From NCBI GenBank assembly GCA_029225065.1, contig JAQXVT010000048.1, positions 1-64,000 on the forward strand: a stretch of 64,000 bases of DNA, given 5' to 3'. The DNA is from Lachnospiraceae bacterium (lineage in GTDB: Bacteria; Bacillota; Clostridia; Lachnospirales; Lachnospiraceae). A program made the translations under genes and the position numbers. Numbering within the stretch: the first letter of the stretch is position 1; every line of letters starts with the position of its first letter. Positions 34,991 through 44,432 of the stretch are shown here, one piece after another. A model generated the notes under the pieces. It made no database searches. It had not been told where the DNA came from and worked only from the letters and a program-made list of their open reading frames with translations.

Positions 34991-36001
34991 CTACTGTGCC
35001 GACTGATCTGCTGCCTCCAGATACTGTGTCATAACATATCCTTCAATCGTCGTTCCACTGTATGTGTAGCGGATCTTTGACCAGCCGCTGTCTAGGTTCT
35101 CCAGTACTTCAACTTCCATTCCGGAGATTAATGTACCATACAGTGTAGCATCCGGGGACGCTTCTCCACGTACATTAACTCCGGTGGATACTTTCATTGT
35201 ACCGGTCTGTGCGGTCGATGTTGAGGTATCGCTTCCTGTAGTATCTGCCTCAGTTCCAATCGAATCTACATAGGAAGCAAGTGCGGAATCCTGAGTCTTT
35301 GCATCGGCCAGCTTCTGATTAACATCCTTAACGAGTGTCTGTACATCACTGTCTTTCTGGCAGTCAAGCAGATAATCGACCAGTTCCTGACTGCTTCGCT
35401 TGTCTCCAATTTTTAAATTGCCGTCTGCATCTGTGGCAAGGTACATTTCCCGAAGACTTGGTGCCAGTGTATCGATGCCGGTAATTTTTGCTTCAAAATA
35501 AATATACGCAACATACGTTCCATCCGTCAGGCCCGGTTTTGTGTAGGTAACAATATTATTGTAGGACTCGATTGCCGATTCCGCTTCAATATTCGCCTTC
35601 GCATCGTCATTGAACGTCTCATCAATAGAGGAAAGTGTATCGTAGTCTCTCGCTGCAACAGCCGTATAATACTGCGTGATGAGCGTCTGCACTGCAGAAT
35701 CAGAAGATTCTTTTGTAAGAGGAGCCGTTGTACTGCCAGTCGCTACAGATGTTTCTTTTTCAGTCTCACCGGATGTCTCTTTATCCGCATTGTCTGCCTT
35801 GCTGCTGTCTGCTGCCGTTTTATCTGCCGTACCACTTGCTTCCGTCACTGCTGCATTTGTCTCCGCCTGCTTTTTTGAGGAACCTCCGCCGCTGATCAGC
35901 CGGATTGCAAAGAAAGCAATCACCACAACCAGAAGAACAGCAAGTCCCAGTAAAATGTAGCGCAAATTGTCTGATAACCATTCCCTGAAATTATCCATCA
36001 T
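34991..36001 (-). CDS. Membrane-anchored SH3b-domain protein
   Basis: A 336-residue protein with a short cytoplasmic N terminus, one membrane span (about residues 13-36, YILLGLAVLLVVVIAFFAI), a Ser/Thr/Glu-rich extracytoplasmic linker (about 40-98), a helical middle domain (about 100-240, starting VQTLITQYYTAVAARDYDTL) and a C-terminal bacterial SH3 domain (about 268-330, MKVSTGVNVRGEASPDA). SH3b domains usually bind peptidoglycan, and the middle region resembles NTF2-like or DUF4878-type folds. The function is unknown. The ATG at 36001 has GGAGG nine bases ahead. It is a single-gene unit with a strong terminator. Confidence 0.78.
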   Translation of the reverse strand: MMDNFREWLSDNLRYILLGLAVLLVVVIAFFAIRLISGGGSSKKQAETNAAVTEASGTADKTAADSSKADNADKETSGETEKETSVATGSTTAPLTKESSDSAVQTLITQYYTAVAARDYDTLSSIDETFNDDAKANIEAESAIESYNNIVTYTKPGLTDGTYVAYIYFEAKITGIDTLAPSLREMYLATDADGNLKIGDKRSSQELVDYLLDCQKDSDVQTLVKDVNQKLADAKTQDSALASYVDSIGTEADTTGSDTSTSTAQTGTMKVSTGVNVRGEASPDATLYGTLISGMEVEVLENLDSGWSKIRYTYSGTTIEGYVMTQYLEAADQSAQ

Positions 36002-36036
36002 CTGCAATTCCCTCCGGACTCATATTGTAATTGTTC

Positions 36037-36060
36037 GAAGCAAATAGTCGAATCCGCTTC
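36037..36060. repeat. Family A hairpin, diverged copy
   Basis: GAAGCAAAT (36037-36045), six-base loop, ATCCGCTTC (36052-36060). The terminal pair is G-C here instead of A-T, with both sides changed; two inner pairs are mismatched. Confidence 0.45.
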
Positions 36061-36099
36061 GCCCCTGTTCCTAACCAAATAGCTGATTCGTTATACTGA

Positions 36100-36135
36100 T
36101 TTATTATAATTCACAGCTTTATTATAATTCACAGC
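36100..36135. repeat. Tandem 18-base duplication in the SH3b gene leader
   Basis: Two perfect copies of TTTATTATAATTCACAGC in tandem. On the minus strand each contains ATTATAAT, a -10-like word, upstream of the SH3b gene. The rest of 36002-36238 is AT-rich with no gene visible. Confidence 0.6.
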
Positions 36136-36238
36136 TTATTAGGTTAATTTTTTAAATTTACATGAATTTTATCATATGCAGAGTTAAAAGTAAAGCCACC
36201 GTTTCTTAAACATTTTGTAAATTTTATAACAAAAAAAA

Positions 36239-36311
36239 CGCGTCTGGAGGGAGTCGAACCCCCGGCACGTGGTACCGGAAACCACTGCTCTATCCTCTGA
36301 GCTACAGACGC
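36239..36311 (-). tRNA. tRNA-Arg, anticodon CCG
   Basis: A 73-base cloverleaf on the minus strand: acceptor arms GCGTCTG and CAGACGC, D-loop TAGCTCAGAGGATAGAGC, anticodon stem GTGGT/ACCAC with loop TTCCGGT giving anticodon CCG, and T-loop GGTTCGACTCC. It reads the arginine codon CGG. The 3' CCA is not encoded; the discriminator base is followed at once by a run of T residues that probably ends transcription. Confidence 0.95.
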
Positions 36312-36328
36312 ATTTTCAATACTTGTTT

Positions 36329-36357
36329 ATCATAGCACAGTATTTTTGAATTGTAAA
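36329..36357 (-). promoter_or_regulatory. Promoter of tRNA-Arg
   Basis: TTTACA (36357-36352) and TATGAT (36334-36329) with 17 bases between, starting transcription about 10 bases before the mature tRNA 5' end. Confidence 0.75.
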
Positions 36358-36413
36358 GGATGATTTTTTAATTTTTTCGCAATTTGTTTAATTTTTGATA
36401 TAAATAACACAAC

Positions 36414-36447
36414 TTTTTCGGGCAGAGAAAATTCTCTGCCCGAAAAA
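36414..36447 (-). terminator. Probable terminator of the large surface protein gene
   Basis: TTTTTCGGGCAGAGA and TCTCTGCCCGAAAAA form a 15-base stem with a four-base loop. It lies about 100 bases past the surface protein stop codon. The A-T ends of the stem mean it can act in either direction, though the U tract is inside the stem. Confidence 0.65.
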
Positions 36448-36507
36448 CAGAAACAACACAATAGCGATATATATTTGTTTACAGCTGCTCACTTATGAGC
36501 AAGCAGC

Positions 36508-36532
36508 AAAGCGAATTGCGAATATTCGCTTT
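36508..36532. repeat. Family A hairpin, reverse orientation, perfect compensated stem
   Basis: AAAGCGAAT (36508-36516), loop TGCGAAT, ATTCGCTTT (36524-36532): a perfect 9-base stem. Relative to the consensus, pair 7 is A-T instead of G-C on both strands, and the loop is the exact reverse complement of ATTCGCA. It lies between the surface protein stop and its terminator. Confidence 0.7.
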
Positions 36533-36548
36533 GACGATATTGGATTGT

Positions 36549-39500
36549 TTATTGCTTCCGGCAATGTCTCTTTTTTCGTCTGCCAGACACCAGTGTTCCA
36601 GTAAAGAGCAGCAGCCCTGATATCACCCCAAAAAGTGGCGGAAAGAAATTGGTTGGATCACCTGTTTTTACACTGCCCGGAATCGTCGGCTTTTTCGGCT
36701 CTGTCTCGGATTGTTTTTCTGTCTCTTTTTCTGATTCTGACTCTGTTTCTTTTAAAGTTTCACTCTCTGTTTCTTCCGGAACACGCTCTGACTCCGTTTC
36801 ACTCTCACTTTCCGTTTCTATCTCGCTTTCTGTTTCCAATTCCGTTTCTTTTTCTGGAACTGGCTTATCGTACATTGTAATCTGCTGAACTTCCATGGTA
36901 TCTTCGACTGTGAAACGAATCGTCTCCGCCACCTCATACCCGCGCGGTGCTGTGATTTCGGTCAGTTCATAGGTACCTTTTTTCAGACGGATCCTGTGTG
37001 GTTCTTTCTCTGAAATCCACGTTTCAAGTACCTTTCCCTCAAGATCAGACACTTTCAGAACAGCTCCCGGAAGCTCCTCATCCCCGGTAATCGTCTTTTT
37101 CGAGATATCCACCTGAAGCGGAGCATCTTTCATGACAACCTTCTGTACCTCACCTGTTTCTTCTACTTCAAACGCAACAGACTCTGCTGTCGCATAATAA
37201 TCCGGTGCTGCAATCTCAGTCAGCACATAAGTGCCGCTTGCGATCTGCAGTCGGTGCGGCTCTTCACCGGAATACCAGCGGTCGACCTCATTTCCATCCA
37301 TATCGCAGATCGTAAGAAGCGCACCCGGCAGTTCCTTACTGTCAGTAATATCCTGCTTGGAGATTTCCACCTCAATCGGTTTGTCATACATGATTACTTT
37401 TTGAATTTCGGCCGTATCTGTCACCTCAAACGTAATCGTCTCCGCCTTGCAGTAACCGGATGGAGCTGCAACTTCTGTCAATGTGTACATACCGGCTGCA
37501 AGATTCAGGAAATGTGGTTCCTCCGTTGACGTCCAGTCTGCAACAATCGTTCCTTTGGCATCCCGCACGGTGAGCTGTGCACCCGGCAGTTCCTTTTCGG
37601 TTGTGATATCCTGCTTAGATATCTGTACCTGAATCGGCGCGTCACGCATTTCAACTTTCTGCAGTGCCATGTCATCCCGTACTTCAAAGGAAATTGTTTC
37701 GGCTTTTGCATATTTCTCCGGTGCTGCGATTTCCGTCAGTGTATACATTCCGGCCGCAAGATTCAGGAAATGCGGTTCCTCTGCCGAAACCCATGTATCG
37801 ATCAGCGTACCGTCTTCTGCTCTTACTTCAAGCTGTGCACCCGGCAGTTCTTCCTGTCCTGTAATATCCTTTTTCGATATCTGTACCAGGATCTGATCAT
37901 CGTTCATAACAACCTGCTGCACCTCCAGACTGTCTGTCAGTGTAAAAGTGATTGTCTCCGCAACTGCATAACCCAGCGGTGCGCGGTCTTCTGTGAGAGT
38001 ATATGTTCCTGCGGCAAGCCCTTTGATTCGATGCGGCGCTTCTTCAGAAATCCAGTGCTCGATTGTGTTTCCGTCTGCATCTTGAATCGTAAGTTCTGCA
38101 CCTGGAAGTTCGCAATCACCTGTAATATCCCACTTCGTGATTTCAACTTCATTTGCCTGATTGCTGATTTTCAGTGTATAGGATACCTGTCCGTTAATTC
38201 GTCCATCCGCGTCAACGGAAATCTTATACAAATTACGTTCCAGATTGTATCCAGGCAGTGTTTCAGACTCATAAATATAATAGATGGTACTGTGCTTCAG
38301 ATCAGCAACTTCGATTTGGCCATTTTCATCTGTTATATATTCTGTTCCAAGACTTGCCAGTTCTTCTGAGATCTGCCCTGTTTCATCTCCAAGCATGTCC
38401 AATTCCTGCGCAGTAAAAATCCGAAAATGGATTCCTGCAAGAGGCAGCATTTTTTCTTCTGTCGACTCAGAATCTTTTTTTTGGATGATCAGTGATGTTT
38501 TTTCGTTTTCAACGGAAAGCTCCGCCTCTACAGAAGCTTTTGTCCGATCATAAAGAAGCTCTGCTTCATAAACCTGATCAGAAACTGCATAAAATTCTCC
38601 TGCAGTAACTTCGCGTACTTCATACCTTCCAATGTAAAGCTCTGGTGAGTACGCAATTCCATCCGCATTTGTAAAGACAACAGCAGCCAATGCTCCCTTT
38701 TCCAGCATAACAGAACCATCCGGTGTTTCCATTGCAAGCACTGTTCCTGCCGGATCCGTGATATCCTCTGCCGCACGAATTTCAAAGGCAAAGCCTTCTC
38801 CAAGCTGCCCGTGTGTCTGTGCGTCCTTTTTCTGAATCAGAATCCTGCCTTTTTGCATTTCATCAAAGCATTCCACGACAAGCGGTTCCTCATAAGAATG
38901 TGCTCCATCTACAGTAAATGTCAAAGGCTCTGCAATCAGATATTTCTCAGGTGCTTCTATTTCCTTTAACGTATAGCTGCCTTTTTTCAGCGGCTTTGTC
39001 AGATATATTTTTCCTTCTTCGTTTGTAGTAAATGTATCTGTCATCTTACTAAAGTCGAGATTATCCTGCATTACGATCGGCGTACCGCTGCTATCGAGAA
39101 TCTGGAATTTTGCACCGGTTTTTGGAATCATATTTCCTGTTTGACGGTCTTTCTTCACAATCTCAAGCATTGCATTCTGTACACCGTTTGTCACAACATA
39201 TTTTACCTGCACGTCCTGCTTCGTGATACGTATCTTTGCTTCTTTCAGTCCTGCATAGCCTTCCGGTGTAGTTGCCGGATCCTCCCGCAGAGTCCAGGTG
39301 CCATAAACCAGTTCCTGTGCTTTCGTTGCAGCATATCCATACTGATCCGTAATGATTTCTTTTTCCGGCACAGACGGATCTTCATGTGTCAGTGTAAACC
39401 GGATTCCGGAAAGCTCTCCACGATCAATCCAGTCCTGAAGAATCGACTCGTCATAACGATCATCTAAAAACTTCATCAGCATCAGACTTCCCCGAATTAC

Positions 39501-42500
39501 CGGGTCGTAGGACTGAATCTGATATGATTTTTGACCATCATCCGCCACTGTCACTTCATGTACAAGTACATCCATTTCGTAGCCTGCCGGTGCTTTTGTC
39601 TCCTTTAAATAATACGTTCCCGGACGCAATGGGCTGCTTTTTGCATAGCCAGAGGCATTCAACTTCAGAACTTCCAGCTGTTTACTGCAATTTTTGTCTT
39701 CATAAATGGTATACTGTGCTCCTGCAAATTTCACAGCACAGTTATTCGGCGCAGGTTTTCCCGTTTCTTTATCGTATTTCTGCACTTCGATCGGTTTTCG
39801 TATCACCTGCTCTTCTGAGTTCACCGAATAGACAGAAAGTTTATCAGAAACTTTCATATCAATACGGTAAACCGTCGGATCCAACTCATACCCATTAGGC
39901 CGCTTCGTTTCTTTCACATAATAAATATCCATCGGCAAACTTTTGCTTTTGGCATATCCGGAGGTATTTGTTGTCATAACATCCACCTCTTTCGTGCAGG
40001 AAGCATCTGAATAAATCGAATACTGTGCTCCTGCAAAGGAGGTTCCGGCAACAGGAACCTTCCTGCCTGTTTCTTTATCGTATTTCTGCACCTCAATCGG
40101 CCGTTTTTCTATCTCCTCATTCGATTTTACCGTGTATACTTTCAGCAGATTTTCCATGTCGATGTCTACTTTATGAACACTTTCATCCAGAAGGTAACCG
40201 GCAGGCGCCGTGACTTCTTTTACGTAATAGATTCCAAGTGGAAGTTCTTTGCTCTCCGCTTTTCCAGAATCGTCTGTAGTCATTGTCTCTACCTGTTTCG
40301 TGCAGGACGCATCACTGTAAATGACATATTTTGCGCCACGGAAGACTACTTTTCCATTGTATGGTTCCGGTTTTCCTGTAATCGCATCATATTTTTGTAC
40401 CTGGATTTTAGCTGTCCGCGGAGCTTCTTCTGACTTTACGGTATATGTAACTGTCCCTGATACACTCATCTCCACTTTATGAATCACTTTATCCAGGAGA
40501 TATCCTTTCGGAGCTTTCGTCTCCTTCAAATAATACGTCGCAATTGCAAGCTCAGTGCTTTTAGCGTAACCACTCGCATTTGTTTTCAGCGTCTCCACCG
40601 CTTTTGTGCAGCCGGCATCACTGTAGATCGTGTATTCTGCACCCGTGAAAGAATATTTTTCATTGTACGGTTTTGCGTTTCCGGTCTGCGCATCGTACTT
40701 CTGAATCTCAATAAACTTCTTCACCGGTTTTTCGTTCGAAGCAACAGAATATACCGCAACCTTATCGTTTCCTTCCATAGCCACCTTGTGAACCGCCGTG
40801 TCCAGGGAATATCCAACCGGAGCCTTTGTCTCCTTCACGTAATACGTCGCAATCGCAAGCTCAGAGCTTTTAGCGTAACCACTCGCATTTGTTTTCAGCG
40901 TCTCCACCGCTTTTGTGCAGCCGGCATCACTGTAGATCGTGTATTCTGCACCCGTGAAAGAATATTTTTCATTGTACGGTTTTGCGTTTCCGGTCTGTGC
41001 ATCGTACTTCTGAATCTCAATCGATTTTTTTACTGGTTTTTCGCGGGAGCTGATCGGATATACAGTTGTCTCACCACCTGCAGCCATCGCAATTCTGTGA
41101 ACAACGGAATCTAATTCATATCCGCTTGGAGCTTTTGTCTCCTTTATATAATAGGTCGTGAGCGGCAGCAGCGCACTTTCTGCATAACCATTTTTATTCG
41201 TTACCAAAGTTGCTGCTTTTTTTGTACACGCGTCATCCAGATAAACTGTGTATTCCGCACCTTCAAATGTTCCACTTTGTGGTACCGTTTTTCCTGTTTC
41301 CGCATCATATTTCTGCACAGAAAGTTTTTTGCGGATCGGTTCCTCATAGGACGTGAATGTAGCCGTTTCACCTGAAACCACCTTGAGCGTGTAAAGCTTT
41401 TCATCCAACCGATATCCTTTTGATGCCTTTGTCTCCTTCACATAATAAGTACCGGCTTCCAGTTCGACCTGATTCGTCTTTCCACTCTCTGCCGTTGTCA
41501 GAGAAACTACGGTCGCCGTGCAGCCTTGATCCTTATATACGGTATATACTGCTCCTGCCAGCGAATAATTTTCATTGAGAAGTTTTGTGCTTTGAGACAG
41601 TGCATCCAGCTTTTGTACATATGCTGTTCCGTTTTTCGGAATTTCCGGAATTTTCGGAATCGTAACGCTTAAAAGCAGCTGTTTTTCGCCCGAATAATAG
41701 GAAAAACCAATATCCTGGTAGCCGCTTAGGCCAAGCTTCAGTGCCTGATAATCCACAGGATATTTGCAGTTAAGCGTCAGCTGTACGGTTCCGGCTGATA
41801 CGGTGCGATCTGCCTCCAGATGGAACCGGTCGCCGCCATTTAACGTTGCTTTTCCAGTAAAACGTCCTCCTGTCGTCTCATTTACAAGCGTAATCCCATT
41901 TGGAAGTGCTACAGTGGCCGTATTTTCTTCAAACGATTTATATACCGTTGATGGTGTAATACTTTTATCAGAAGCACTTCGATAACTGGCCTGCAGCTGT
42001 GCTTCCGTCAGATAAGAATTCGGGTTCGGCATTTTAGCAATATAAGAAGCAAGTGTCTTGACCAGTTCCACTCCTGCATCATTCAAAACATTTGCATAGT
42101 TTGAATTATAGTTCCAATTTGATCCATTCATATAAAAATAGCTCAAAACATAATGCGTGACTGTGTAGTAATTACCGCTTGTACTGCATCCGACACGCTC
42201 CATCACTTCCTTCAAATTTACACTGCTTCCATCGTTCAGTTCGATTGTACGCCCCCATGCAGGACCGCCATAGAGATAGAACATACCTTTTGACATATAG
42301 CGTTCCTTTTGTGTGCCAGTCGTTCCATCCAAATATTCCGCTGTGTCTTTATCGTATATCGTGCCGCTTTCCGGAGAATTCAATCTCGGCTGAATGCAGT
42401 ACGCCTCCCGGATCACTTTACTGCCATCACTCTCAAAAAAAATAACCGTTTTATGTGTCGACGCCGCATGACCATTATTCAGATTTGCAGGAGCTGAATA

Positions 42501-43967
42501 TACGCCGCTTACAACCAGCTTGAAACGATCCGGAACAGGATCCTCATCCTCAGCTGCATATGTTTTCACCGCATCATCTGTATTTACCAGTAAAAGAACG
42601 TTTGACTCCGGCATTTCAAAATAAAAGCGTTCTTCTTTCTCCTCGAATAAAAGAGGAAGCTGATCTTCCTCAAGCGAACGTGCAAGTTCCGGAACTGTAG
42701 TATCTTTTATGCTGTACGCAGCAATCTCAAGCGCTTCCAGTTCCGGTGCAGCCTCCAGCGTAAACGATACTTCCTCACCAGGCTGATACCACTGTGTCTC
42801 CGAACAAAACGAAATTTTATATTCTGTACTTTTCGGCAGCAAAACCTGATAACAACTCTCCGGTACCTCCATTTCACTTTCCGATTCATATTCCATTTCA
42901 CTTTCTTCTTCGAATACACTTTCTTGCGTTTCATCTTCTAAAAATGTATCTGACTCGTCTGTCATTTCTTCCCATAGTACATCTGTCTCCTGTGTTGTCA
43001 AATCTTTCCAGTCATCCTCTGTTTCATTTGGAACTTCTTCCGATTTCTCCTCTGCCGACGGATTTTCTGTTTCGTCTGTTTCATCCTCTGTAACAAAATC
43101 CTCCGGCTGATCTTCTGGCTCTTCCGTTTCATCCCCCTGAGCACTTTCTGTTTCTTCTGATTTAGTTTCATCAGAAAAATCTTCTGACTCATCCTTCCAC
43201 AGCTCCTGTGTTTCATCAGATTCACTTTCGCCTAATAGATCTTCCGTCTCATCTGACCACACGGTCTCTGATTCCTCTGTTTCCTCTTCTTCAGTAGTTT
43301 CTTCTGTTTCAGTGATCCACACATTCTCTGTTTCACTCCATCCCTTTTCGCTGTCTTCATCGTATACTTCACTTAGATCATCTGTCTGATCCTTGTCCTG
43401 CTCCGGATCCTCGTTTTCCCAGGTGTCACTTTGCTCTGTGTCAGTCACATCTGGAAGTTCATTCTCCCCGTAATCAGAATCATTATCCCCTCTGTTTTTG
43501 TGATCGCCATCTTCTGAACTGTGAAATGTCATTTCCTGTCCATTGATCGGTACCTCTGTATCTGTCTCCTCTGCGTGATGGAACTGCGCCCGAAAAGTGA
43601 CAGGTTCTTCCGGCATGGAAAAGCTTACGGTCTGATTTGTAATCATAACCGGTATCTCAGCGTTACTGCCAAATATCTGCATTTCATCGATCATCCAGCC
43701 GTCTGCCGGAACTACTTCAAACACAACCTGTGCGCCGGCTTCATACTGCATGGTGATTTCCTGATTCGCATTTTTTGTCTCTTTTTTGTGTGATGCTTCG
43801 TACCGGTAATCACATGCTTCATAGATTGGAAGCGTAACTGTGTACTGCTCCGGTCGGGCAGTCTCATCAGGCGCAATCGCCGCGGATGCACCCCCAATCC
43901 CACTGCCGGTCATAAAAACGCTCAGTGCCATCAAAAATGACAGCACTCTTTTCCTTTTTCTTTTCAT
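36549..43967 (-). CDS. Giant wall-anchored surface protein with thioester-like and SpaA/Cna-B repeats
   Basis: A 2,472-residue exported protein. After a signal peptide (about 1-30) comes a short head, then a Ser/Thr/Glu/Asp-rich acidic stalk (about 140-400). A thioester-like domain (about 480-700) has AYCIQPRL with Cys near 524, and THYVLSYFY further on, where other such domains have a Gln. Seven repeats of about 100 residues follow (about 785-1480; typical pieces VQKYDAETGK, GAEYTIYSDAGCTK, YYVKETKAPAGY). Four more varied repeats reach about 1940, then five short ones (ISKQDITDSKELPGA type) reach about 2370. The C terminus has a Glu/Ser/Thr region, a sorting signal PGSVKTGD without the usual LP, a membrane span and a basic tail. 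Likely an adhesin or pilus-type stalk stabilised by isopeptide bonds. No sortase gene is in the window. GAGGAGG precedes the ATG at 43967. Confidence 0.88.
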   Translation of the reverse strand: MKRKRKRVLSFLMALSVFMTGSGIGGASAAIAPDETARPEQYTVTLPIYEACDYRYEASHKKETKNANQEITMQYEAGAQVVFEVVPADGWMIDEMQIFGSNAEIPVMITNQTVSFSMPEEPVTFRAQFHHAEETDTEVPINGQEMTFHSSEDGDHKNRGDNDSDYGENELPDVTDTEQSDTWENEDPEQDKDQTDDLSEVYDEDSEKGWSETENVWITETEETTEEEETEESETVWSDETEDLLGESESDETQELWKDESEDFSDETKSEETESAQGDETEEPEDQPEDFVTEDETDETENPSAEEKSEEVPNETEDDWKDLTTQETDVLWEEMTDESDTFLEDETQESVFEEESEMEYESESEMEVPESCYQVLLPKSTEYKISFCSETQWYQPGEEVSFTLEAAPELEALEIAAYSIKDTTVPELARSLEEDQLPLLFEEKEERFYFEMPESNVLLLVNTDDAVKTYAAEDEDPVPDRFKLVVSGVYSAPANLNNGHAASTHKTVIFFESDGSKVIREAYCIQPRLNSPESGTIYDKDTAEYLDGTTGTQKERYMSKGMFYLYGGPAWGRTIELNDGSSVNLKEVMERVGCSTSGNYYTVTHYVLSYFYMNGSNWNYNSNYANVLNDAGVELVKTLASYIAKMPNPNSYLTEAQLQASYRSASDKSITPSTVYKSFEENTATVALPNGITLVNETTGGRFTGKATLNGGDRFHLEADRTVSAGTVQLTLNCKYPVDYQALKLGLSGYQDIGFSYYSGEKQLLLSVTIPKIPEIPKNGTAYVQKLDALSQSTKLLNENYSLAGAVYTVYKDQGCTATVVSLTTAESGKTNQVELEAGTYYVKETKASKGYRLDEKLYTLKVVSGETATFTSYEEPIRKKLSVQKYDAETGKTVPQSGTFEGAEYTVYLDDACTKKAATLVTNKNGYAESALLPLTTYYIKETKAPSGYELDSVVHRIAMAAGGETTVYPISSREKPVKKSIEIQKYDAQTGNAKPYNEKYSFTGAEYTIYSDAGCTKAVETLKTNASGYAKSSELAIATYYVKETKAPVGYSLDTAVHKVAMEGNDKVAVYSVASNEKPVKKFIEIQKYDAQTGNAKPYNEKYSFTGAEYTIYSDAGCTKAVETLKTNASGYAKSTELAIATYYLKETKAPKGYLLDKVIHKVEMSVSGTVTYTVKSEEAPRTAKIQVQKYDAITGKPEPYNGKVVFRGAKYVIYSDASCTKQVETMTTDDSGKAESKELPLGIYYVKEVTAPAGYLLDESVHKVDIDMENLLKVYTVKSNEEIEKRPIEVQKYDKETGRKVPVAGTSFAGAQYSIYSDASCTKEVDVMTTNTSGYAKSKSLPMDIYYVKETKRPNGYELDPTVYRIDMKVSDKLSVYSVNSEEQVIRKPIEVQKYDKETGKPAPNNCAVKFAGAQYTIYEDKNCSKQLEVLKLNASGYAKSSPLRPGTYYLKETKAPAGYEMDVLVHEVTVADDGQKSYQIQSYDPVIRGSLMLMKFLDDRYDESILQDWIDRGELSGIRFTLTHEDPSVPEKEIITDQYGYAATKAQELVYGTWTLREDPATTPEGYAGLKEAKIRITKQDVQVKYVVTNGVQNAMLEIVKKDRQTGNMIPKTGAKFQILDSSGTPIVMQDNLDFSKMTDTFTTNEEGKIYLTKPLKKGSYTLKEIEAPEKYLIAEPLTFTVDGAHSYEEPLVVECFDEMQKGRILIQKKDAQTHGQLGEGFAFEIRAAEDITDPAGTVLAMETPDGSVMLEKGALAAVVFTNADGIAYSPELYIGRYEVREVTAGEFYAVSDQVYEAELLYDRTKASVEAELSVENEKTSLIIQKKDSESTEEKMLPLAGIHFRIFTAQELDMLGDETGQISEELASLGTEYITDENGQIEVADLKHSTIYYIYESETLPGYNLERNLYKISVDADGRINGQVSYTLKISNQANEVEITKWDITGDCELPGAELTIQDADGNTIEHWISEEAPHRIKGLAAGTYTLTEDRAPLGYAVAETITFTLTDSLEVQQVVMNDDQILVQISKKDITGQEELPGAQLEVRAEDGTLIDTWVSAEEPHFLNLAAGMYTLTEIAAPEKYAKAETISFEVRDDMALQKVEMRDAPIQVQISKQDITTEKELPGAQLTVRDAKGTIVADWTSTEEPHFLNLAAGMYTLTEVAAPSGYCKAETITFEVTDTAEIQKVIMYDKPIEVEISKQDITDSKELPGALLTICDMDGNEVDRWYSGEEPHRLQIASGTYVLTEIAAPDYYATAESVAFEVEETGEVQKVVMKDAPLQVDISKKTITGDEELPGAVLKVSDLEGKVLETWISEKEPHRIRLKKGTYELTEITAPRGYEVAETIRFTVEDTMEVQQITMYDKPVPEKETELETESEIETESESETESERVPEETESETLKETESESEKETEKQSETEPKKPTIPGSVKTGDPTNFFPPLFGVISGLLLFTGTLVSGRRKKRHCRKQ
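40559..41012. repeat. Near-identical internal duplication in the surface protein gene
   Basis: About 145 bases starting at 40561 recur 309 bases later at 40870, with a single visible difference near position 40690/40999. This is far more alike than the other repeats of the same gene and points to a recent duplication or gene conversion of one SpaA-type unit. Confidence 0.75.
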
Positions 43968-44074
43968 AGGATTCCTCCTCATAGTCATTTTTGTAATTTA
44001 TGAATATTCCACTTTTCTCTGTTCTCGTTTGAATTTCACTTTTTCTATCCGGTGTCTGCCGTAATGCAGACAGT

Positions 44075-44099
44075 AAATCGGACATTCGCAATCCATTTT
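44075..44099. repeat. Family A hairpin, variant subtype
   Basis: AAATCGGAC, loop ATTCGCA, ATCCATTTT. Shares the GGAC...ATCCATTTTCG form with the copy at 31682. It lies in the leader of the surface protein gene. Confidence 0.5.
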
Positions 44100-44168
44100 C
44101 GCGGTCTGCGTTCACCCTCCCTCTCGTCAACATTGTCATTTCATGTCAGGCCATCCTGAGTATTCAGA

Positions 44169-44295
44169 ATTACCGTCTGTCGCGCCGCTTTCCCTGCTCT
44201 AACAAAATTCCAAGAATCGTACAGCCGCTCATAACGATCAGCGCCAGAAGTGAAAGCACTGGGATTAAAAACACACTGGCCAGTATAATCTGCAT
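44169..44295 (-). CDS. Possible small membrane protein (about 41 residues)
   Basis: A short frame starts at the ATG at 44295, after a strong GGGAGGAG at about six bases. It begins MQIILASVFLIPVLSLLALI, a clear hydrophobic segment, followed by VMSGC, and then a more polar, basic end with a stop near 44170. The exact frame and length of the last third are uncertain. It lies between the DUF5688 gene and the surface protein on the same strand. I recognise no family; a single-pass micropeptide is the best description. Confidence 0.4.
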
Positions 44296-44432
44296 TTTTT
44301 CACTCCTCCCTACCATTTTTCTATTACTTCTCTCTTACATTTCTTTTGATATCTTTTTTACATCTCATTTCGCTTCCTTTCCGTGCATCAGATCCTGTTT
44401 TTATGTTGGACTTTCTTTATCTTCCACCGGTC

